Source: Acanthaster planci (lineage: Eukaryota; Echinodermata; Asteroidea; Valvatida; Acanthasteridae). Taken from it: 64,000 nucleotides of DNA. Location: positions 771,105-835,104 of the forward strand of contig NW_019091450.1 in assembly GCF_001949145.1 (NCBI RefSeq), read 5' to 3'. The position numbers and the translations under genes are program-made. Every line of letters starts with the position of its first letter. Position 1 is the first letter of the stretch. The notes beneath the pieces are model-generated. The model was not told the origin of the DNA, made no database searches, and was given only the letters and a program-made list of their open reading frames with translations. Below, piece by piece: positions 16,481 through 25,197 of the stretch.

Positions 16481-18315
16481 ATTTTAACTATTGAGCAACA
16501 TGCTACTGTTGTGTGAAAATGATTTTTGATTTGGTAAGGATGTTTTCCTGGACTAAGTGGGTGAATTTTGGAAGTGTGTAAAAACTATTATAATATATGT
16601 ATGAAAATGGGCTGGCCCATCACTTTGGAAGAATTCTGTGGCATTGTTTAGTTTCCATGGTGATATGATGTCATTCTGTCATAGCATTATGAAATAGATA
16701 TTTGGTGAACTTTGTTTTAGGTTTTAGAGTGGATAGCCTGCTAATGTGTGAGTGGGTGGGTGTAGGAATTCAAGGGGGAATCAAGGGCTGTACAATTCTG
16801 TTAATCTTCTGCACAGTTCTGCAGAGTACAGTGAAGATCTCCAGCATATTCAGCATGGGAAGCAACGTTTGGCTCGATTCAACAAAATATGGCCTGAATG
16901 GCCAGATATTTGTACACCAGAAATCAATAGACCCCTTGCACTTGGTACTCGGTGACCATTCCTTTCACATAGCATGGAACCACTGAAAACCATGCTGTGC
17001 AATCCCTGTGTGGCTGTCAGTGTACATGTACTTCCATACTAGGACTGCATTTATCGAATACCCACCTGAGAGATGCATGAAAAAGGACTCGCGTTCTTCA
17101 AGCATCTAAAGAATAAAGTGAACAAGTATTTAAGACTCCTTTTGTGGGATTCAGCTTCAGTATGTTGGATGATGTTCTTACATATAAAGCTTCCTAAATG
17201 CATTTATAGTTTTCCTGGAGCGGTGCTGTTCTGTTCCCGTTAACTAGGAAAGTGTGAAAGCTGCCACAAATCTCTGTTCAAATTATTGCAAAATGGAAAA
17301 AAGGGAAAAACAAAAGAAGTTACTAACCCCCTTACGTGCGTGCTCACGCAAAATGTGTCCAGTCATCAGTGACTGAGGTTTGGAAGAGGGATAAATTTAA
17401 ACCACCTGATTGATAAAGTTGTTTTCTATTATCACTCCACACACGCTGGGATCATCAGCTGTCATGGGTTTCCTATCAACTTCTCAAAAATCAGGACGAC
17501 TGTTTCTAAAATGTTGTTTACACAGTTCACAAGTCGCTGTTGTTTTTCATATTTAGCCATGAGTTGTTCAAGATTACGACCAGGATTTCTGCATATGTTG
17601 TTTGTTAATTCAGAGATGAGAAAATATTTGTAAATCAACCCAAAGAAATATTCTTTCTATTTACTTTGCCGGTTGGATGATGATGGTAGAACAGGATAGC
17701 ATCATGCTCTGCCGGGAAAGATTTTCAGTGTTGTTAAATGTCTTTTTGCAAGAAAAGCCCAATGATATTAGTCCTGTCAGGCTGGCCACATGCCAAACAT
17801 GTCACACTGCCTACACACTATGTGGGACTTCATTAAAACAGGCTTTTCCACAAAGAATAAAAATAAGCCCCAAGCCTATTTAGATGTTGCTGCATTTTTT
17901 ACCCCGAGGTCAAGTCGCAGCCACAAATCATAATTTTCTATAGAAAAAGCCAGCCTGTAAATGAAGGAATATCACAGCCATTTGTTTCGTATTACGTTGA
18001 ATTTCACTGATGCCATTTTGATGGGAACTTACATTGAATTTATACTTGTATTAAAAAATTCATTTCTTGTCATTAAATGTGCAATATTAAAGCATACCCC
18101 AGTTGCTAGGCATCACACAAAGCAAAGCTAGAGAAGTTTACAAATGACTGAATCAATGCCTAGGGTGATCAGATGTCTGACGATTCAACTTGCCAGTATG
18201 TTGTCAGCACTCGTCATATTTCTGGTGTAGCAATATACATGTTACTGCTCTGACATTCAGATTAATGGCGAAAATCACACCACTTCCAGTAAGCACCCAC
18301 ATTCCTGGAGTGGGT

Positions 18316-18512
18316 GTTACTTAGCAACCGCATGTGAAAAAAAAAGAGAAAAGATATGGCCACCCATTGATGTCATTCGTTGCCACGGCGACGTGACTAA
18401 TGTGCAGGGATGAATATGAAGGGTGCAGCAGGGGACGCAGCAGCTGTATGGGGCAAGGAAAGACACTGCTAGATAACCAATTTCTGTCAATCTGGCAGGT
18501 TGCCATGGTGAT
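18316..18512. promoter_or_regulatory. Cluster of RFX X-box-like palindromes
   Basis: Three imperfect palindromes of the X-box form lie within 197 bp: GTTACTTAGCAAC (18316-18328), GTTGCCACGGCGAC (18379-18392) and GTTGCCATGGTGAT (18499-18512). A weaker one, GTTGCTAGGCATCAC, lies at 18102. X-boxes bind RFX factors, the main activators of ciliary genes. The surrounding DNA is more GC-rich than its neighbourhood. The nearest ciliary gene candidate is JHY, 15 kb to the right. The target gene and any activity are unknown. Confidence 0.45.
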
Positions 18513-19349
18513 GTGAAATTATTTCAAACGTGAATGTTATTACGAGACTTGACCAGAGTGGATTTGAATGCAACTTAAACTGACTGAAGAAAAAATACCA
18601 AATTTGTGTTTATGTTATTGAAAGAGATAGAAAGAATTGTATTTTAGTGTACACCTTTAAGTACATACTATAGTTTGAAAAAAGGATTCACCAAAAAGGA
18701 AAAAGTAATGACTGTCGACAGATACTTTTTATGTGGTTGAATTTGTTGCATAAATTTGGAGAGATTTTAGCGGCCACTTTTTGATAGTGGCCGTGTTTCA
18801 ATGAGTGACGCATTAATGAACAGAATTTTGTGAAATATTAAGTATACATGTACATGTATGAAAGAGGCATACGATAATGCATATAGATTATGCACAAGAT
18901 GCCAAGCCAATATACCGGTATATATAGATGGAATCTTCCAAAACTGCTGGAGGTATTTCTAATGGAGTTTTGAAAGCTATTTTCTAAACAGTATAAGTAC
19001 TTGCACATGTTGCTGATTACCTGCCCTACCCATTACAATAATAGAATGGCCCAAAGATTTAACTTGGGGTCTTATTCCTGCCTCTGTCTACCATTGCTGG
19101 CAAAAGGGAGCAGATGTGTTAATTTTAATGGATGATTCCATTGTACACAGGGGCTCTGTTTTTCTGTTTTAGAGATGTATAAAGTTTGTACATGGTACTG
19201 AATTAAATTAAAGAGAAGTTGTTCCGACTGCCATTTGATGTTCAGGAAAAACTTGTTTTCAATGTGTATTGATTTGGGGCCAGTGTTTTTTTCTTTTTTT
19301 GGTGGTAGTGTAACTTCAACATGGCAGACACAATGGGCCCCAATCGGAA

Positions 19350-19425
19350 CCAAGAGAGGGCGCAATCTTCTTAGCAACAGAGGCTGCTTGGGTGGGAACT
19401 CCAGTTCCCTGGTTCTTGAACGACT
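19350..19425 (+). repeat. Dispersed repeat with GAGAGGGCGCAAT core, copy 1
   Basis: GAGAGGGCGCAATCTTCTTAGCAACAGAGGCTGCTTGGGTGGGAACT-type sequence recurs with point differences at 50110-50165 (same strand) and, inverted, at 44190-44222. A partial copy (GCAACAGAGGCTTCTTGG) lies at about 19785. No terminal repeats were found, so the class is unknown. Confidence 0.6.
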
Positions 19426-20644
19426 ACAAGGTGACGTGCTACATATGCATTACCACCAACAAAATGAATACTCCCCAAACTAAAATAGACTTGTAATATG
19501 TGACCGGATCTGCAGAAAGGTGCATTATGTCACGTTTGTTTAATTTGAGTGATTCAGTGTGTATCAAAAAACCACGCAACAAGATTTCTGTTCAAGTTTG
19601 TGAAAATTGTGTTAGCTTTACACCAAAGTGAGTAGTAGCACCTTAAAGTCACTTATCTCCTCTTTCCAATGATATGTTATTTATTCATACGCAGTCGTTG
19701 GTGGCTGACTAATCATTCTTTTAGGACAATGGGACATAACATATCGTTGGAAACTTAAATTAGACACTCTCTTGGTTTTCCTTTGCAACAGAGGCTTCTT
19801 GGTCAAGCAACTGCCTCAAAATATTTCCAAAATATTTCACCCTCGGGACATAGAATAGGCCATTAAGCACTGCTTCATTGCGCGACTTAATACATCTTTT
19901 TGCAGAGCGGTTCACATATGACATCACGTTCTGTTTACATATGCACTTTCTTATGGTAGTGAGATGGGCTGCGATCCATTGCACTCCCATAGGAATGCGC
20001 ATTATGTAAACAAAGCGTGATGTCATTCTCCACACAGACCGTGAGTACACAAACAAATCTTGACCTCAGACCCATGGATGTAAAGTCAAAGAATTAAAAA
20101 CAGCAACGAGCTCACATTTTGAAACTTCGGAAGCATTTTACTGTAGCGGTGTGCTACCAAATAGTTGCCTTAATAAAACGTTCATTTTTTTGGTTCAGCC
20201 TCTCGGTTGAGGTCTTTATCCTCATGAGATTAGCCATTCTGCCTTGCCCTTGTGCTGTACCACACGACTGAAAAGTTACGTTTCAATATTAAATTGGCCT
20301 TATTCACAAAAAATGTCACTCAGCCATAAGGGAGACTGTTTCCCCAAAACACCCACCACTGTAGTGCAGGCACGAAGCTAGTTCTAAATTATGTCCCCCC
20401 CAAAAGGTGTACATGACAATGCATAGCCTCTGTATAATGTAGTGGTTGGCTCCACCACAAGTCCCTGTAAGTCCATCACAAGTCAGCCACTTCTTGAGCC
20501 ACTTCTTGAGCCAAGTCGCAAACAGTGACACAAAAGCATTCCTTAATACCACTGTTGACTGTTATTAATGACTGGCCTTCTGAAGGCACTTGTCACTGAA
20601 CTTGTGAAAGGACTCATCAATCACATCACTGTTTCTTTTGTGCT

Positions 20645-20970
20645 GTTTCCTTCAAAAACTGAATTTTCACATCAAACTGGGAAATCTCTCACTCCATTTA
20701 TTTTCAGCCAACACCAGAAATGTTGACAATTGACAGGGACACTGGTTTTCCACAGCAGGAAATATCAAATTTAATTTCAACAAGACTTCTGCAGAGGCTT
20801 CAAAAACTGCATTTCACATCAGGCGAAGAATTTACTGCATTTCATTTATTCTCTGCCAAAACAGGAAATCATCAACATTTAATGGAGACACTGATATACC
20901 CTTGCACAGATATCTGTTTTGAAAGTCAGGAAATCCTAAATTTCATTTCAACAATGTACATGTAATAAAG
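20645..20970. repeat. Diverged 160-bp tandem repeat, two copies
   Basis: The order of blocks TTCAAAAACTG..TTTCACATCA, CCATTTATT..GCCAACACCAGAAAT, GACACTG and CAGGAAATAT..AAATTTAATTTCAACAA is repeated about 160 bp later with 20-30 percent differences. No reading frame is preserved between the copies. Confidence 0.6.
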
Positions 20971-21944
20971 AAATCTCTTTCCAGCAGCCTCAGTATTTTA
21001 ATTATTTGAAATCCCATTCTCGGGTTTGTTTTCCATTACTGACACATGTTGGAAGTCTGTTAGCATTCGGTCCAATATGGGCCATTTACATACTCTACCA
21101 CATGCCACGCGCACGTGTACATGTATATCTGCGTCCCTTGGGAACTGGCAGAGTTCCTTTAACAAACCAAAGGCAGGAACTTCATTCTTGATGGGGCAAG
21201 GCTATTTCTCCTTCGCAAGGGGTGCTTGTATTAGAAAAACCAACTTGTCCATTACGTATGGGAAGATTTCAATGGGGTATCAAGGCAAAGACAAGGGCAT
21301 GAAGGTAAGTGCCTCCTAACGCCTCCCTGAAGTTCTGCCCCGGTAAACCTACATGTACATGAATCGTCCAATAATGTACAGTAAATACTGTGACATGAAT
21401 GCTGTCAGATTTGGTTGTCAATTTCTTTCCCAGATGATGGAAAACTGTTCTCACATACTATTACGGGTGAATAACAGGTATGTCTGAAGCACGTGGACCA
21501 CTTAAGTTTTCATTCCTGGTACCTGTGTATCAGTGGGCATGTTTGATTAAGGACCACCAGTTAACTCTTGGTTGGTTTGTGACGTACCTGGTGCATGTGC
21601 AGTGAAGTTGAAGTGCAAATGACCCTAGTCAACCATTGTCGGGTTATTAGGCCGAAGGGGAGAAAAAATAGCTGCAGGGAGGGCAAAATCGCAAAAAATG
21701 AAGTGAAAATGGTCATTTTTCTAGAGACACACAGTTTTTCCGGCATTTTTCTCATAACTGGTCCTCTCTGTACTGTGCTATTATAAACTGTTAATGGCAA
21801 CCAACGATGCAACCAACCTCGATAGGCTGGTCGCGAATAGTTGACTAGACTAGTCCAACCATCGTCAACTAGCCTGTGTTCAATCAGGTTTATTCGAACT
21901 ACGGTTAACTATGGTCCTTGATCGAACATGGCCAATGCTACATT

Positions 21945-22660
21945 CGAGTCCATCACAATTCCCTTCACAATCCCATCGCAAGTCCCTTCACAATNNNNNN
22001 NNNNNNNNNNNNNNNNNNNNNNNNNNNNNNNNNNNNNNNNNNNNNNNNNNNNNNNNNNNNNNNNNNNNNNNNNNNNNNNNNNNNNNNNNNNNNNNNNNNN
22101 NNNNNNNNNNNNNNNNNNNNNNNNNNNNNNNNNNNNNNNNNNNNNNNNNNNNNNNNNNNNNNNNNNNNNNNNNNNNNNNNNNNNNNNNNNNNNNNNNNNN
22201 NNNNNNNNNNNNNNNNNNNNNNNNNNNNNNNNNNNNNNNNNNNNNNNNNNNNNNNNNNNNNNNNNNNNNNNNNNNNNNNNNNNNNNNNNNNNNNNNNNNN
22301 NNNNNNNNNNNNNNNNNNNNNNNNNNNNNNNNNNNNNNNNNNNNNNNNNNNNNNNNNNNNNNNNNNNNNNNNNNNNNNNNNNNNNNNNNNNNNNNNNNNN
22401 NNNNNNNNNNNNNNNNNNNNNNNNNNNNNNNNNNNNNNNNNNNNNNNNNNNNNNNNNNNNNNNNNNNNNNNNNNNNNNNNNNNNNNNNNNNNNNNNNNNN
22501 NNNNNNNNNNNNNNNNNNNNNNNNNNNNNNNNNNNNNNNNNNNNNNNNNNNNNNNNNNNNNNNNNNNNNNNNNNNNNNNNNNNNNNNNNNNNNNGGCCAG
22601 TCACAAGTAACAGGCTGAGCAATGACAAAAGAATGCTTTTGTCTTAGCTCATTTGAATAG
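21945..22660 (+). repeat. CATCACAATTCC-type repeat broken by a 600-N assembly gap
   Basis: The N run covers 21995-22594, exactly 600 positions, so it may be an estimated gap size. The left flank consists of short near-tandem units (CCCTTCACAATCCCATCGCAAGT). The right flank (AGTCACAAGTAACAGGCTGAGC, then AATGACAAAAGAATGCTTTTGTC) matches the right part of a continuous copy at 43800-43915. The gap therefore lies within a repeat, probably an expanded tandem array that failed to assemble. Confidence 0.75.
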
Positions 22661-23654
22661 CTTGTGAATTGGCTTGAGAATGAATGACTTGTGATGGGAT
22701 ACCGTGCACGATACGGGGCCGATGGGTACCCCCCATGTCCAATCCCTATACACACTCTAGACTATTGTTAGTCAACACATCCCCCCAGAAGTCTGTAAGG
22801 AATTCCTGAGACTCTGATCAAACAATGACCAACACAAAGGCGGGGGGGGGTTTCTCTCCACCCCATATCTTGCATCATATATGTGATGGACTTAAAGGGA
22901 CGTGTGATGGGCTCAAATATGTACATCCTACAATGTGGGTAAAAGTCAAAAGCAAGCACGTGGTCACATTATCCTACTTCCTTGTCAACAGAGGGCGCAC
23001 TGAACCAAATTAATCCAGAGCTGTATATAAAGTAGTGCCAACTTTGGAGCAAAGCATCCAGCTATTGTGCGCTAATTGTCCATGTGTGTTGATGCATAAT
23101 CCACCATTTTGGTTCAAAAATTCAGACACTCATGTCGCAACTCTCCATAAACAGCCCTTGACAACTTCAGCACTACATCTGCATCAGATGCCAACCCCCC
23201 AGATTTTCAATAAGTCGGAAACCAAACCTGCCGGTAACAATATTTCAGAAAATTGGTTAGAAACTACAAAGTTTGCAAAAGAAGAAAAAGTTGCTGCATG
23301 AAAAATGTTACATAGCACCCAAATACATCCTTGTAGCCTGATGGGTGGGTCTTTGATCACATGACGCTGCATAATCCTCCGCTCCCCAAAACAAGAAACA
23401 GATGCCTTATTTTATTGTAAAGGATAAGAGATTTATTCAGAAATCATTCACATAAGAGTTCACAAATATATTCAGAATTATCCAGCCAGTGTATGACAAA
23501 TGTAATGACTGTTTTGCGTATTAACCTTGATGGAATCTTCATGAACAAAATCCATTTGCTTTGGTGATGCAGATGCTTGTCTCATCCACATTCATCAATT
23601 TGAAAGGGAGACTTCGAAATGCTTGGTGGCGGCAAACATACCGGTCCTTCTTGC

Positions 23655-23965
23655 CCAGTTCTGAACACACCCATGTTGTTCTGAGCATGCCCGTGTAATT
23701 CTGAGCACGTCCGTGTTGTTCTGAGCACGCCCGTGCTATTCTGAGCACGTCCGTGTTGTTCCGAGCATGCCCGTGTTGTTCTGAGCATGCCGGTGTTCAG
23801 AGCACGTCCATGTTGTTTTGAGCACGCCCATGTTGTTCTGAGCACACCCGTGTTGTTCTGTGCATGACCTTGTTGTTTTGAGCACGCCCATGTTGTTCTG
23901 AGCACACCTGTGTTGTTCTGAGCATGACCTTTTTGTTCTGAGCACGCCCATGTTGTTCTGAGCAT
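23655..23965. repeat. 20-bp minisatellite (TTCTGAGCACGCCCGTGTTG type)
   Basis: About 15 tandem units of 20 bp alternate between CCCATGTTG and CCCGTGTTG versions. All frames stay open on the minus strand and give a repetitive Cys/Gln/Thr pseudo-peptide with no other sign of coding. Confidence 0.9.
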
Positions 23966-25029
23966 GCACAATACTGTGAAACACGACCTGTATGTCTGCT
24001 GCCACCAGTGTCTCAAAGTCTCCCATTGTTATGCAAGGTACTATCAGATATCTCACAAGTTTCAAACTTTGTTCAGAGCAAGACCTGTTTATCATTTTTA
24101 CTGGAGTGCTGTATAATTTTCCACATGTGCAATGCATAGCTTATTCCCAACGTCATATTTTAAATTATTCATTATCAATTCAATTATTCTAAATGTGGTG
24201 CGCACATGGAAAGCCTAAATGTAAACTGTGCACTGTACAGTGCTTTCACCATAAAAGGTCTCCATTTTACAGTGACTGACATAGTCCCAAGTCCGTGCGG
24301 TACTTTTGTATGGTATATGTACAACACATGTGAATGTTTACCATGAGAAAGGTACATAGAATTCTGTAAATCGGTCTTGCTTACAGAGTAATGAAGTGAA
24401 TACTTCACATGCACAAGCATGTGTGTAAAATGCACATGTGCGAGGACCAGTGCGTGAACCAACATGCCTGCGTACTCCGTTTGTCAGCACTACACATCTT
24501 GGTTCAAAATGGCGTCACACTTCGGTACCCTATATCGTCACCAACACCACGAAGTAGCACTCAACTGCACTTGCATGCTACCTCGAATACCTCGTTTACA
24601 GCAATTGGGGTTTCACAAAGTAGCACTCACGTGTACGCGCGCACATTATACACTGATGCATAATCGAACAATTTGCATTCTCACAAAGTAGCACTCATGT
24701 GTATTTTGTCAATATAGCATGGATAAAAACGCTTTGAAAGGTCTAAAATGATTTGATTCACCCGTAAATATGTGACTTAACTAGAAGAAACTCTTAAAAC
24801 TCGTTCCAACAGTTTAAATTAAGGAAAAGGTCAGTTCCAGAAAACAACAATTCACGGAGCAGGTGCCACACGACACCGAGTGCTGTTTCGTGAAAATGAA
24901 AATAGCGCGTTACTGTAAAATATGCGGTGCAAAATTCAATGGATGAGCACCACTTTGTGGTGTTGATGACCAAAACAGTAGATGTACCAGGCCAGTATGT
25001 GAATCGTATCTCGCTTCATCCCCCGGTCA

Positions 25030-25197
25030 TCAGCTCTTTGTGTTCTGCCCGTCGTCGGTTGCGGTGGTGGCATCGGAGAACTTTCCGGCTTCAAAGTCGG
25101 CTCTGACCTGCGGTGCGATGCAGGCATCAAAGAGCTCCCTCGCAGTGACAGGAGGCTGCTCGGTGTCGGGGCATTTGTGGGACACGTAGGGCTTCAG
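25030..25197 (-). CDS. MRPL41: MRPL41 exon 4
   Basis: Acceptor TTTTGTAG precedes LKPYVSHKCPDTEQPPVTAR. It continues through ELFDACIAPQVRADFEAGKF and stops at TGA 25030-25032. The LKPYVS and LF.A..AP motifs are family hallmarks. Confidence 0.9.
   Translation of the reverse strand: MKPYVSHKCPDTEQPPVTARELFDACIAPQVRADFEAGKFSDATTATDDGQNTKS

Larger units (their letters stand above)
11000..25029. other. Intergenic DNA between SIK and MRPL41 3' ends
   Basis: About 14 kb with no exon I can support. SIK and MRPL41 converge on it tail to tail. Open frames here are short, lack family resemblance and are mostly interrupted by TGTACA words. It carries the separately listed repeats at 12.98, 15.52, 16.24, 19.35, 20.65 and 23.65 kb, the X-box cluster at 18.3-18.5 kb and the N gap. 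A frame at 21026-21310 ending at AAG|GTAAGT looks exon-like only at its donor. Confidence 0.6.

Noticed and set aside
21026-21310. Exon ending in a good donor AAG|GTAAGT
   Set aside because: The peptide is not recognisable, no acceptor or partner exon was found, and the frame is no longer than chance frames nearby.
21909-22755. Open frames of about 240 codons across the N run
   Set aside because: They consist of undetermined bases and carry no information.
23582-24137. Minus-strand Cys/Gln/Thr repeat protein
   Set aside because: It is only the translation of a 20-bp minisatellite, and frames shift through the same peptides on all three phases.
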